Positions 15,891 through 24,059 of a stretch of DNA of 64,000 nucleotides are shown piece after piece. The stretch spans positions 36,290-100,289 of the forward strand of contig JAZRFJ010000009.1 in NCBI GenBank assembly GCA_045661305.1. Direction: 5' to 3'. Position 1 is the stretch's first letter. Each line of letters begins with the position of its first letter. Both the position numbers and the translations under genes were made by a program. The notes beneath the pieces were generated by a model. That model searched no databases and was not told the origin of the DNA. It worked only from the letters and a program-made list of their open reading frames with translations. Source of the DNA: UMGS1840 sp045661305. GTDB lineage: Bacteria; Bacillota; Clostridia; UMGS1840.

Positions 15891-15919
15891 TTGAAAAAAT
15901 GGCAAAAAAGATATATAAT
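15891..15919 (+). promoter_or_regulatory. promoter of the GH78 fragment
   Basis: TTGAAA (15891-15896) and TATAAT (15914-15919) with a 17-bp spacer, about 37 bp upstream of the ATG at 15956. Confidence 0.65.
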
Positions 15920-15955
15920 AATAAAGAAAGCTTTAATTTTAAGGGGGACAGAAAT

Positions 15956-16705
15956 ATGAAAAAAACAGAAAAAATTGTTTATGAAAATATATATCCTATA
16001 AATTATATACTTACTAAAAAAAATGAATTTGTAATTGATTTTGGAAGAGTTTTGACAGGATATGCACAGATAGCGATAAAGGGCAGAAAAGGTGATAAAA
16101 TTGTTATCGGCTATGGGGAAGTCTTAGATAAAAACGGAAATTTTATGGGTGAAAACAAACAAACCTATATACTAAACGGGCAAAAAGAAGAAACTCTAAA
16201 AACAGAATCAGAGCTTTTAAAATTCCGCTATATTTGTTTAGAAGAATTTCCACTTGAGAATGTGGGTGATGATACTTCCTTTACTGCTGTATGTGTGCAT
16301 TCTGATAGGGAAATGGGCTTTTCTTTTATTTGTGCAAATGAAGAAATGAATCAGCTTTACCGAGAAATAAAATGGGACTTTAAAAACGGTTTTATTGATA
16401 ATAAAAAGTCTTTTGAAAGCTTCGGGCATATATTCCAAAAAGCAAGCGGAATAAGTATTGATAAAGAAAAGGGAACAGGGTATAGGAATATTATAATTGA
16501 GCCTGAGTATGATGAAAGTCTTGGTTTTGTACAATCATGTGTCAATACGGAATTTGGGAAAATTAGTGTCCAATGGTATAAAAATTCAAACGGAGTGAAT
16601 TATGAGATAGAAATTCCAAACGGTGTTACCGCACTTCTTAAATTACCTGGAAGAAGAGTAGTAGAAGTTGATGGCGGAAATTATATATATGTATGTAAAA
16701 AGTAA
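15956..16705 (+). pseudogene. alpha-L-rhamnosidase (GH78) lacking its catalytic domain, in-frame internal deletion
   Basis: The 249-residue frame joins the two ends of a GH78 enzyme. Residues about 1-135 match the N-terminal beta domain (FDFGRVLTGYAQI, then GYGEVLDKNGNF) up to the first catalytic-domain helix (CANEEMNQLYREIKWDFKNGF). The next residues match the C-terminal domain: SFESFGHIFQ, GYRNIIIEPEYDES, GKISVQW and the final beta strands. The whole alpha/alpha-barrel with the acidic catalytic residues, several hundred residues in full enzymes, is absent. The frame is uninterrupted, with a good ribosome binding site (AAGGGGGA) and promoter, so a small carbohydrate-binding protein may still be made. 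The start at 15956 is preferred to an ATG at 15881 that lies upstream of the promoter. Confidence 0.72.
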
Positions 16706-16713
16706 TTTTGCCA

Positions 16714-16766
16714 CAAAAAACGACCCCTCAATCGTTAGATTTTTAGTCAACTTTCGGGGGTCGGTT
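16714..16766 (-). terminator. inverted repeat acting as minus-strand terminator
   Basis: Read on the minus strand, CCGACCCCC pairs with GGGGTCG and is followed by a T run (GTTTTTTG). It lies downstream of the AraC remnant; the loop is long and AT-rich. Confidence 0.6.
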
Positions 16767-16782
16767 CATATTATAGATAGTT

Positions 16783-16985
16783 TTATATCTCTAATCTCGA
16801 ACGAATAGTTTTTATATAATTCTTTGGAGAATTTCCTGTCATTTTTTTGAAAATCCTGCAAAAATAATGAATTGAAGAAAAGCCAAGTTTATCGGAAATT
16901 TCGGTTACAGAGAGCTCATTTTTTGGAAGTAAAGCTTTTGCTTTTTTAATTCTTAACATTAATAGGCGTTATGAAATTTTTTAGC
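16783..16985 (-). pseudogene. AraC-family transcription regulator, C-terminal remnant
   Basis: The minus strand encodes 58 codons from an ATG at 16959 to a TAA at 16783. They match the end of the AraC/XylS double helix-turn-helix: LRIKKAKALL, then LSVTEISDKLGFSSIHYFCR, then IFKKMTGNSPKNYIK. The preceding residues (KFHNAY) occur in a different frame just upstream, so there is a frameshift. The first helix-turn-helix and the whole sensing domain are missing. AraC regulators often control sugar or rhamnoside genes, which fits the truncated GH78 gene next door: both look like leftovers of one lost carbohydrate locus. Confidence 0.8.
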
Positions 16986-17049
16986 TTGAATTGCATCGTT
17001 TTTCCTCTTTTCTCCTTTGGTTATTGTTGTAATTATAAAAATATATAAC

Positions 17050-17085
17050 AAAAAAGACAAGATTCAAATGAAAATTGTCTTTTTT
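17050..17085 (-). terminator. terminator of the tRNA-Thr gene
   Basis: On the minus strand, AAAAAAGACAA pairs with TTGTCTTTTTT immediately after the CCA end. Confidence 0.8.
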
Positions 17086-17086
17086 A

Positions 17087-17162
17087 TGGAGCTGGTGAAG
17101 GGACTTGAACCCACGGCCTGCTCATTACGAATGAGCTGCTCTACCAACTGAGCTACACCAGC
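17087..17162 (-). tRNA. tRNA-Thr (anticodon CGU)
   Basis: This is a complete 76-nt cloverleaf: acceptor GCTGGTG / CACCAGC, D arm GCTC-AGTTGGTA-GAGC, and anticodon arm GCTCA-TTCGTAA-TGAGC. The anticodon is CGT (reads ACG). The T arm is GTGGG-TTCAAGT-CCCTT, discriminator T, with an encoded CCA. The second T-stem pair is a T-T mismatch. It is a single gene with its own promoter and terminator. Confidence 0.97.
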
Positions 17163-17171
17163 ACAAGAAAT

Positions 17172-17200
17172 ATTTTAACATAGATTTATTTTTTTGTCAA
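17172..17200 (-). promoter_or_regulatory. promoter of tRNA-Thr
   Basis: On the minus strand, consensus TTGACA (17200-17195), a 17-bp spacer and TAAAAT (17177-17172), 10 bp upstream of the mature 5' end. Confidence 0.8.
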
Positions 17201-17298
17201 TCTTTTTGGAAAAGTTTATAAATTTTGTTTCCTGTTATATAAAACAAGAATAATAAAATATTATTATGCAGAGCATATATTGTATAGGAGTGTTTTAT

Positions 17299-17973
17299 AT
17301 GGAATTTTTTAAAGTTATTTTAACTTCTTTATTATCAGCAGGCTCATTATTTTTGATTGCGAAAATAACAGGACATAAACAGGTAGCACAGCTTGATTTT
17401 TTTGATTATATTACTGGAATAACAATAGGCTCAATAGCTGCCGAACTTGCAACAGAATTAGAAGAGCCCTGGAAACCGCTTGTAGCAATGATAATCTACG
17501 GAATGGTAGCACTTGGATTAACAATAGTTGCACATAAATTTCCAAAAATAAGAAAGTATGTAAACGGAACGCCTACTATTGTTATGGATGATGGAAAATT
17601 ATATCGGAAAAACATGAAAAAAGCAAAGCTTGAGCTTTCTGAATTTATGGTTTTATTAAGACAAGAGGGATATTTTGATATAAATGAAATCCAGACGGCT
17701 ATATTTGAATATAATGGAAAAATTACTATCTTGCCAAAAAGTGAAAAAAGACCTCTTACCCCTGAAGATATGAAAATGGCTCCCAAAAAATCCGGAATAA
17801 ATACCGAAGTTATTATGGATGGCAGGATTTTACATGAAAATATTAAAAGACTCGGTTTTGATTTAACCTGGCTTGAAAAACAGTTAAAAAAACAAAAATT
17901 TGGCAGTGCAGAAGAAATTTATCTGGGAATATGCGATAAGAATAATAATCTTACATTATTTCCCATTGATTAA
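17299..17973 (+). CDS. DUF421 (YetF-type) membrane protein
   Basis: This 224-residue protein has three N-terminal membrane helices (about residues 5-22, 33-50 and 60-78). DFFDYITGITIGSIAAE at the second helix is the DUF421 hallmark. A cytoplasmic alpha/beta region follows, containing GTPTIVMDDGKLYRKNM and LLRQEGYFDINEIQTAI. Related YetF/YkjA/YrbG proteins occur in Bacilli and Clostridia, and some are tied to spore membranes. The biochemical role is unknown. The start at 17299 is chosen because AGGAG lies 8 nt before it. A terminator follows, so it is monocistronic. Confidence 0.88.
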   Translation: MEFFKVILTSLLSAGSLFLIAKITGHKQVAQLDFFDYITGITIGSIAAELATELEEPWKPLVAMIIYGMVALGLTIVAHKFPKIRKYVNGTPTIVMDDGKLYRKNMKKAKLELSEFMVLLRQEGYFDINEIQTAIFEYNGKITILPKSEKRPLTPEDMKMAPKKSGINTEVIMDGRILHENIKRLGFDLTWLEKQLKKQKFGSAEEIYLGICDKNNNLTLFPID

Positions 17974-17986
17974 AGTACTGAAAGCA

Positions 17987-18015
17987 GGGCTATCTCATAA
18001 CGAGGTAGCTTTTTG
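17987..18015 (+). terminator. terminator after the DUF421 gene
   Basis: The stem GCTATCTC / GAGGTAGC (one G-U) with loop ATAAC is followed by TTTTT. Confidence 0.75.
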
Positions 18016-18048
18016 TTGTGTAAATAAAGAAATAAAAAAATTTTACTC

Positions 18049-18077
18049 TTGAAATTTTCTTAAAAGTCTGCTATACT
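18049..18077 (+). promoter_or_regulatory. promoter of the glycosyltransferase-hydrolase pair
   Basis: TTGAAA (18049-18054), a 17-bp spacer and TATACT (18072-18077). The start of transcription near 18084 excludes the upstream ATG at 18082 as the gene start. Confidence 0.7.
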
Positions 18078-18126
18078 ACATATGAATAGTAATATTATAA
18101 AGATGCGTAAAAATTTGAGGTATATA

Positions 18127-18843
18127 ATGAAAAAAATAAAAAGATTTATAAGCCTAGTTCTTATATTTGCTTTAGTTTGTGTGGGAATTTTTGTTAAAGA
18201 TGGTTATGATAAATATAAAAAAATTGTAAACGAAAAACCTATTAGTGTGGCAGTATCGGAAATTGAAAATAAAGAAAATTATACTGATATTGAAAACATA
18301 AGAAAAATATATATCGAGGCTGTGGTAGCAGCAGAGGACAAAAGATTTTATTCACATAACGGTTTTGATGCTGTAGGAACATTCCGTGCAATTATGAAAA
18401 ATTTAAAAGCAAAAAAGATGGAGCAGGGCGGCAGTACGATAACACAACAGCTTGCTAAAAATATGTATTTTCCTCTTATGGAGCATACATTTGAAAGAAA
18501 AATTATTGAGCTTTTTATAGCACATGAGATAGAAGAAAGCTATTCTAAAGACAAAATTTTAGAATTATATATGAATGGAATATATTATGGAAGCGGGTAC
18601 TATTCAATTTATGACGCTTCAATGGGATATTTTGAGAAAAAACCTTCTGAATTAACAGATTTTGAGTGTACACTTCTCGCAGGGATTCCTAACGCACCAT
18701 CAGTATATTCTCTTGATGTCAATCCTGACCTTGCCTATGAAAGACAGCAAAAAGTAATTGAATGTATGATAGAATGTGGATATTTAGATAGCGATAATGA
18801 TATTTTGAATGATAAAAATGGGGGAGAATATGGACCACAGTGA
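18127..18843 (+). CDS. monofunctional peptidoglycan glycosyltransferase (GT51)
   Basis: This enzyme polymerises lipid II into glycan strands at the outer membrane face. The 238-residue protein has an N-terminal signal-anchor (about residues 5-25). GT51 motifs follow: EDKRFYSHNGFD with the catalytic Glu of motif 1, QGGSTITQQLAKN, and KDKILELYMNGIYYG. No transpeptidase domain follows, so it is the monofunctional type (MtgA-like) rather than a class A PBP. The start at 18127 is preceded by TTGAGGT 6-7 nt upstream and lies after the predicted transcription start. Its 3' end overlaps the next gene by 14 bp. Confidence 0.92.
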   Translation: MKKIKRFISLVLIFALVCVGIFVKDGYDKYKKIVNEKPISVAVSEIENKENYTDIENIRKIYIEAVVAAEDKRFYSHNGFDAVGTFRAIMKNLKAKKMEQGGSTITQQLAKNMYFPLMEHTFERKIIELFIAHEIEESYSKDKILELYMNGIYYGSGYYSIYDASMGYFEKKPSELTDFECTLLAGIPNAPSVYSLDVNPDLAYERQQKVIECMIECGYLDSDNDILNDKNGGEYGPQ

Positions 18844-19573
18844 ATATATTAGAATATCACAGGAAAAAAATATTGCTGTTATATTAATTCATGGATTTTT
18901 AGGTACACCAAGATATTTTGATGATATGTTATCTTGTATTCCGGAGAATTTTGGTATTTATAATATTTTGCTTGACGGTCATGGCGGAAGCTTTTGGGAT
19001 TTTGCACACACATCAAAAGAAAAATGGATTAATCAGATAGAAACTCTTGTAAAAAAACTCGAAAATGAATATGAAAATATTATTTTAGTAGGTCATTCTA
19101 TGGGAACACTTCTTTCTTTAGAAGTTTATAAAAATCACAAACAAAAAATTAAAAAATTGATACTTTTTAATTGTCCTTTAAAAATTTTCTTAAAACCGAT
19201 TTCAGCACTTTATACTTTTAAAGCTATCTTTGATAAATCGGATAAGTCTAATCCTGTTTTAGAGGCATCCACAAAAACACACGGTGTTCCGTTCCCAAAA
19301 AATTTATTTAAGTATATAGCCTGGCTTCCAAGATATAATGATTTATTTTCACTTTCAAAAGGTGCAAGAAAAATTGCACCTGTTATTAAAACGGATTGCT
19401 ATACATTTTTTTCACAAAAAGACGAAATGGTGTCTTTAAATTCAATGAAATATCTTAACAAAAATCCATATGTGAAAAATTATATTCTCAAAAATTCATG
19501 GCATTATTATTATCCAAAACAAGATTTTTTGTTTATAAAAGAAAAACTTCTTGAAATTTTTTATGATGAATAA
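18830..19573 (+). CDS. alpha/beta hydrolase, carboxylesterase/lysophospholipase-like
   Basis: This 247-residue serine hydrolase has an oxyanion loop HGFLGTP (about residues 23-29), a nucleophile elbow GHSMGT (Ser near residue 95), an acidic residue in SQKDEMV and the catalytic His in NSWHYYY. The layout resembles Est30-type carboxylesterases and monoacylglycerol lipases; the substrate is unknown. The start at 18830 follows a GGGGGAG ribosome binding site located in the end of the glycosyltransferase gene. The 14-bp overlap implies translational coupling, possibly linking lipid or wall-precursor hydrolysis to glycan synthesis (inference). Confidence 0.85.
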   Translation: MDHSEYIRISQEKNIAVILIHGFLGTPRYFDDMLSCIPENFGIYNILLDGHGGSFWDFAHTSKEKWINQIETLVKKLENEYENIILVGHSMGTLLSLEVYKNHKQKIKKLILFNCPLKIFLKPISALYTFKAIFDKSDKSNPVLEASTKTHGVPFPKNLFKYIAWLPRYNDLFSLSKGARKIAPVIKTDCYTFFSQKDEMVSLNSMKYLNKNPYVKNYILKNSWHYYYPKQDFLFIKEKLLEIFYDE

Positions 19574-19581
19574 AAAAACTA

Positions 19582-19610
19582 TTGACATATTCAAAAAGCA
19601 ATGATATAAT
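19582..19610 (+). promoter_or_regulatory. consensus promoter of the trpBA operon
   Basis: TTGACA (19582-19587), a 17-bp spacer and TATAAT (19605-19610). It drives the T-box leader. Confidence 0.85.
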
Positions 19611-19616
19611 ATTATA

Positions 19617-19893
19617 TATGAAATTAAACCGTTGAGGCAGAAAAAAATCAGAATAATGTCTTTTAAGCGAGCGGATTATGGTGGAAGTTCCGTAAGGCAC
19701 TCTGAATAATATGGACTGCTGAGGGCAGTGTTAAATGCACTGACGAATGGCTTTCGTGAAAAGCCGGGAGTATGTTGGTACTCTTTAAAGTGCATCCTGT
19801 TATTAGGGTGAATCAAGGTGGCAACGCGGATAGTTTTAAATATACTTATTCGTCCTTGAAAGAAGTTATTAAATTTCTTTCAGGGATTTTTTT
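19617..19893 (+). promoter_or_regulatory. T-box riboswitch, tryptophan-type
   Basis: This leader senses uncharged tRNA and controls transcription read-through into trpB. The T-box core AAGGTGGCAACGCGG (19815-19829) and downstream CGTCCTTG form the antiterminator (CAAGG/CCTTG). That excludes the terminator CCTTGAAAGAA / TTTCTTTCAGGG plus T run (19853-19893). The bulge reads TGGC; its C can pair with discriminator G73, as in tRNA-Trp. The best specifier codon is TGG at 19712-19714 on the 3' side of stem I. Identity as T-box is secure. Trp specificity rests on the specifier, the TGGC bulge and the trp genes downstream. Confidence 0.93.
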
Positions 19894-19936
19894 ATTCCTT
19901 GAAACCAACGAAAGATAATTGAAAGGAAGAAGAAAA

Positions 19937-21127
19937 ATGACAAACAAAAAAGGCAGATTTGGTATTCATGGCGGTCAGTATGTACCTGAAACATTAATGA
20001 ATGCAATAAATGAGCTTGAAAAGGCATATGAGTTTTATAAAAATGACAAGGACTTTAATGATGAGCTTAATGAGCTTTTAAAGGAGTATGCCTCAAGACC
20101 GTCAGGACTTTATTTTGCGAAAAAAATGACTGAGGATTTGAATGGAGCAAAAATTTATTTAAAAAGAGAAGACCTTAACCATACAGGCTCTCATAAGATA
20201 AATAATGTTCTTGGTCAGGCGCTTTTGGCAAAAAAAATGGGTAAAAAAAGACTTATTGCCGAAACAGGAGCAGGTCAGCACGGTGTTGCAACTGCAACTG
20301 CTGCCGCACTTCTTAATATGGAATGTGTAGTATATATGGGAAAAGAAGACACCGAAAGGCAGGCACTTAATGTTTATCGAATGAGGCTTTTAGGTGCGGA
20401 GGTTGTGCCTGTAACATCAGGAACTGCTACTTTAAAAGATGCAGTTTCTGAGGCAATGCGTGAATGGGCAAAAAGACTTTCCGATACTCATTATTGTTTG
20501 GGTTCTGTTATGGGACCTCATCCGTTTCCAACTATTGTAAGAGATTTTCAGGCTGTTATTTCCAAGGAAATAAAGGAACAAATTTTACATAAAGAGGGAA
20601 GACTTCCTGATGCTGTTATTGCCTGTGTAGGCGGCGGCTCAAACGCTATCGGAAGCTTTTATAATTTCATTGAAGATAAAGAGGTTAAATTAATCGGTTG
20701 TGAGGCTGCAGGAAGAGGTATTGATACTTTTGAAACAGCGGCAACTGTTAATACAGGAAGTGTTGGAATTTTTCATGGAATGAAATCGTATTTTTGTCAG
20801 GATAAATACGGTCAGATTGCACCTGTTTATTCTATATCAGCTGGTCTTGACTACCCTGGTGTCGGACCTGAACACGCTAATCTTTATGACCTAAAAAGAG
20901 CAGAATATGTTCCTGTTACCGATGAAGAAGCTGTATGTGCATTTGAATACTTATCAAAAACCGAGGGAATTATTCCTGCAATAGAATCAGCTCATGCTAT
21001 TGCGTATGCGATAAAGCTTGCACCTACTATGGATAAAGATAAAATAATTGTAGTAACAGTATCAGGCAGAGGTGATAAGGACTGTGCACAGATTGCAAGA
21101 TACAGAGGGGAGAATATTTATGAGTAA
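19937..21127 (+). CDS. trpB: tryptophan synthase beta chain
   Basis: TrpB condenses indole with serine to tryptophan using PLP. The 396-residue protein has RFGIHGGQYVPETLM at its N-terminus. The PLP lysine is in HTGSHKINN (near residue 83), GAGQHG follows, and the phosphate-binding loop is GGGSNAIG. These features mark it as canonical TrpB1, the form that partners TrpA. The start at 19937 follows GAAAGGA by about 9 nt; an ATG at 19919 lacks a good site. It is controlled by the T-box leader and overlaps trpA by 8 bp. Confidence 0.97.
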   Translation: MTNKKGRFGIHGGQYVPETLMNAINELEKAYEFYKNDKDFNDELNELLKEYASRPSGLYFAKKMTEDLNGAKIYLKREDLNHTGSHKINNVLGQALLAKKMGKKRLIAETGAGQHGVATATAAALLNMECVVYMGKEDTERQALNVYRMRLLGAEVVPVTSGTATLKDAVSEAMREWAKRLSDTHYCLGSVMGPHPFPTIVRDFQAVISKEIKEQILHKEGRLPDAVIACVGGGSNAIGSFYNFIEDKEVKLIGCEAAGRGIDTFETAATVNTGSVGIFHGMKSYFCQDKYGQIAPVYSISAGLDYPGVGPEHANLYDLKRAEYVPVTDEEAVCAFEYLSKTEGIIPAIESAHAIAYAIKLAPTMDKDKIIVVTVSGRGDKDCAQIARYRGENIYE

Positions 21128-21851
21128 AATAAAAGAAGCATTTAAAGACGGAAAGCTTTTTATCCCATTTATAACTTGCGGTGACCCTGACATTGAAACA
21201 ACTGAAAAAATAATTTATTCTGCTGTTGAAAATGGTGCAAAGCTTATTGAGCTTGGTATTCCTTTTTCAGACCCTACTTGTGAAGGTCCCGTTATTCAAA
21301 GTGCAAATGTAAGAGCATTAAAAAATGGTGTAACAACAGATAAAATTTTTGAAATGGTAAAAAATATAAGAAAAAACACTGATGTTGCACTTGTTTTTAT
21401 GACTTATGCAAATGTGATTTTTTCTTATGGAGCAGAAAAATTCTTAAAAAACTGCAGTGAGGCAGGAATAGACGGTGTCGAAATTCCTGATTTGCCTTTT
21501 GAAGAAAAAGATGAATTTTTGGCTGAATTTAAAAAATACGGAGTTAAGCTCATTTCTATTGTGTCACCAAATTCGGGAAAAAGAGCAGCTATGATTGCAA
21601 AAGAAGCTGAAGGGTTTATTTATATTGCAGGTGCAACAGTAGAAATGGGAGATATGCTTTCACTTCTTGATGAAATAAGAAAATATACTGATATTCCATG
21701 TGTTGTTGACTTTGATATAATGGTGCATACAAAAAAAGACAAAATTCCTGCTGAATTTGACGGAGTAATTGTAAGCACACCTATTATTGAACTGATAGAA
21801 AAATATAAAACAGATTCACCTGAATATATCGGTGAATATATTAAGAGATAA
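21120..21851 (+). CDS. trpA: tryptophan synthase alpha chain
   Basis: TrpA cleaves indole-3-glycerol phosphate to indole, which is channelled to TrpB. The 243 residues form a TIM barrel. Catalytic Glu49 is conserved in IELGIPFSDP. The second catalytic position, Asp60 in Escherichia coli (ADGP), is Glu here (TCEGPVIQSA), a substitution I believe is common in related gut Clostridia. IAGATVEMGD and the C-terminal VVDFDIMVHT/GVIVSTPI segments bind phosphate; the usual GFGI phosphate loop is altered to DFDI. GGGGAG lies 8 nt before the ATG inside trpB. The length is about 20 residues under the usual 260-270. Confidence 0.92.
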   Translation: MSKIKEAFKDGKLFIPFITCGDPDIETTEKIIYSAVENGAKLIELGIPFSDPTCEGPVIQSANVRALKNGVTTDKIFEMVKNIRKNTDVALVFMTYANVIFSYGAEKFLKNCSEAGIDGVEIPDLPFEEKDEFLAEFKKYGVKLISIVSPNSGKRAAMIAKEAEGFIYIAGATVEMGDMLSLLDEIRKYTDIPCVVDFDIMVHTKKDKIPAEFDGVIVSTPIIELIEKYKTDSPEYIGEYIKR

Positions 21852-21853
21852 AT

Positions 21854-22987
21854 ATGAATAAGATTTCAGCATTTAAAAAAATAAATAAAAATTTTGGTCT
21901 TGGATGTATGCGTTTTCCTAAAAAAGACAATGAAACAGACATTGATGAAGTGAAAAGAATGATTGATGTCTTTATGGAAAACGGTTTTAATTATTTTGAT
22001 ACTGCACATGGATATATTGACGGAAAAAGCGAATCAATTATGAGAGAATGTTTAACAAAAAGATATCCAAGAGAAAGCTATATTCTTACAAATAAGCTTT
22101 CAACTGATTTTTTTAATAAAAACGAAGAGATTCGTCCTCTATTTGAAAAACAGCTTGAAGCTTGTGGTGTTAGTTATTTTGATTTTTATCTGATGCATGC
22201 ACAGGATAAAAAGCTTTATGAAAAATATAAAAAGTGTAATGCGTATGAAACAGCTCTTGAACTTAAAAAAGAGGGTAAATTTCTTCATTTTGGAATTTCT
22301 TTTCACGATAAGGCTGAGGTTTTAGAGAAAATTTTAATTGATTATCCCGAAATTGAGGCTGTACAGTTACAGTTTAATTATTTTGACTATGACGATGCTT
22401 CTGTTGAATCAGGAAAATGTTATGAGGTATGTAGAAAATATAATAAGCCTGTAATTGTTATGGAGCCTGTTAAGGGTGGTTATTTATCAAATTTACCTTA
22501 TGATGCAAAAAAAGTTTTTGATAAATTAGGAAACGCTTCTCCTGCAAGCTACGCAATTCGTTTTGCAGCAGGCTTTGAGGGGATAATAATGGTTTTGTCG
22601 GGTATGAGCAGTTATGAAATGATATGCGAAAATATCGGTTTTATGAAAGATTTTAAGCCACTTAATGAAAATGAAAAAGGTGCTTTAAAAAAAGTATGTG
22701 AAATATTAAGAAGTAAAAATCTTATTTCGTGTACTGCTTGCAGATATTGTATAAACAGTTGTCCTAAAAAAATTCTTATTCCTGATTTATTTTCATGTTA
22801 TAACAGTAAGAAAATTTTCAATTCATGGAATAGTGACTACTACTACGGAGTACATACTCAAGAAAACTCAAAAGCAAGTGAGTGTATTTCGTGCGGAAAA
22901 TGTGAACAAATTTGTCCGCAGCATCTTAATATAAGAGAGCTTTTAAAAGAAGTTTCAGAAGAATTTGAAAAAAATCACGAAGAATAA
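21854..22987 (+). CDS. aldo/keto reductase with C-terminal ferredoxin-type 4Fe-4S domain
   Basis: The 377-residue protein has an AKR barrel (residues about 1-285) with the tetrad in FDTAHGYIDG (Asp, Tyr), TNKLS (Lys) and YLMHAQD (His). Two cysteine clusters follow, CTACRYCINSCP (near residue 292) and CISCGKCEQICP (near 345), each suited to a 4Fe-4S centre. Such fusions are common in anaerobes and are thought to couple ferredoxin-level electrons to carbonyl reduction; the substrate is unknown. It starts 2 bp after trpA and probably shares the T-box transcript. No link with tryptophan is evident from the sequence. Confidence 0.9.
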   Translation: MNKISAFKKINKNFGLGCMRFPKKDNETDIDEVKRMIDVFMENGFNYFDTAHGYIDGKSESIMRECLTKRYPRESYILTNKLSTDFFNKNEEIRPLFEKQLEACGVSYFDFYLMHAQDKKLYEKYKKCNAYETALELKKEGKFLHFGISFHDKAEVLEKILIDYPEIEAVQLQFNYFDYDDASVESGKCYEVCRKYNKPVIVMEPVKGGYLSNLPYDAKKVFDKLGNASPASYAIRFAAGFEGIIMVLSGMSSYEMICENIGFMKDFKPLNENEKGALKKVCEILRSKNLISCTACRYCINSCPKKILIPDLFSCYNSKKIFNSWNSDYYYGVHTQENSKASECISCGKCEQICPQHLNIRELLKEVSEEFEKNHEE

Positions 22988-23050
22988 ATTGACATATTTT
23001 TTAAAAAAATATGCGAAAAATAAGCTTTTATTTTTTTATATCTTGATTTA

Positions 23051-23079
23051 TTGACTTTTTTTAGATTTTATGATACAAT
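23051..23079 (+). promoter_or_regulatory. promoter of the SDR gene
   Basis: TTGACT (23051-23056), a 17-bp spacer and TACAAT (23074-23079), about 48 bp before the ATG. Confidence 0.7.
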
Positions 23080-23126
23080 TACACATATTAAAATATTAAT
23101 AAATTGTTTTTGAGAGGAGAATTTAT

Positions 23127-23927
23127 ATGGGATTTTTAACAGGTAAAACAGCTATAATCACAGGTGCAGGGTATAGTGTTCTTTCCGATGGAAGATGTGG
23201 CTCAATAGGCTACGGTATTGCAACTGCATATGCAAAAGAAGGTGCAAACCTTGTTATTACAGGAAGAAATGTTGAAAAGCTTGAAAAAGCAAAGGAAGCA
23301 CTCGAAAAAAACTATAATATAAAAGTGCTTATTCTTCAGGCTGATATTTCAGCAGGTGCAGACAACGAAGCTATTACAAAAGATGTTGTTAAGAAAACTT
23401 TGGATACTTTCGGAAGAATTGATGTCCTTATAAATAATGCACAGGCATCAGCTTCAGGTGTTCCTATAAGCGAGCATACAACAGAGCAGTTTGACCTTGC
23501 AATGTATTCAGGTTTATATGCAACATTTTATTATATGAAAGCATGCTACGAAGCATTAAAAGAAACAAAAGGTTCAGTTATAAACTTTGCATCAGGTGCA
23601 GGTTTATTCGGAAACTACGGACAATGTTCTTATGCTGCAGCAAAAGAGGGTGTAAGAGGATTATCAAGAGTTGCTGCAACTGAATGGGGAAAAGACGGTA
23701 TTAATGTTAATGTTGTTTGTCCTCTTGCATGGACTGCACAGCTTGAAAACTTCCAGAATGCATATCCTGATGCATTTAAAGCAAATGTAAAAATGCCGCC
23801 TGCAGGACACTATGGTGACCCTGAAACTGAAATCGGAAGAGTGTGTGTTCAACTCGCTTCACCTGATTTTAAATATATGAACGGTGAAACTGTTACATTA
23901 GAAGGTGGAATGGGATTAAGACCATAA
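23127..23927 (+). CDS. short-chain dehydrogenase/reductase
   Basis: This 266-residue SDR begins GKTAIITGAG. The nucleotide-binding glycine loop is extended (TGAGYSVLSDGRCGSIGYGIA), more like enoyl-ACP-reductase-type SDRs than the classical TGxxxGxG spacing. Catalytic residues appear as the Ser in NFASGAG and Tyr-Lys in SYAAAKEG. NNAQAS replaces the usual NNAG. A C-terminal GGMGLRP closes the fold. It is probably NAD(P)H-dependent with an unknown substrate. GAGAGGAG lies 8 nt before the ATG. Its own promoter and terminator make it monocistronic. Confidence 0.88.
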   Translation: MGFLTGKTAIITGAGYSVLSDGRCGSIGYGIATAYAKEGANLVITGRNVEKLEKAKEALEKNYNIKVLILQADISAGADNEAITKDVVKKTLDTFGRIDVLINNAQASASGVPISEHTTEQFDLAMYSGLYATFYYMKACYEALKETKGSVINFASGAGLFGNYGQCSYAAAKEGVRGLSRVAATEWGKDGINVNVVCPLAWTAQLENFQNAYPDAFKANVKMPPAGHYGDPETEIGRVCVQLASPDFKYMNGETVTLEGGMGLRP

Positions 23928-23944
23928 TATATTAATATTTTTTC

Positions 23945-23983
23945 AAAAAAGAGTAATCAGAAAAAATTTGGTTACTCTTTTTT
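23945..23983 (+). terminator. terminator after the SDR gene
   Basis: AAAAAAGAGTAATC pairs with GGTTACTCTTTTTT. Confidence 0.85.
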
Positions 23984-24059
23984 ATTTATGATATTTTAAA
24001 AAATAGAAATAATATAGTAAAAAAATCACATAATATTTAAAAAATGAGAGGTTTTTTAA

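Noticed and set aside
19937..21127. TrpB2-type or PLP-dependent lyase instead of TrpB
   Set aside because: HTGSHKINN, GGGSNAIG and the overlapping trpA gene identify canonical TrpB1.
22988..23050. Terminator after the aldo/keto reductase
   Set aside because: AT palindromes exist (AAAAATAA/TTATTTTT), but the stem has almost no G-C pairs, so it is not listed.
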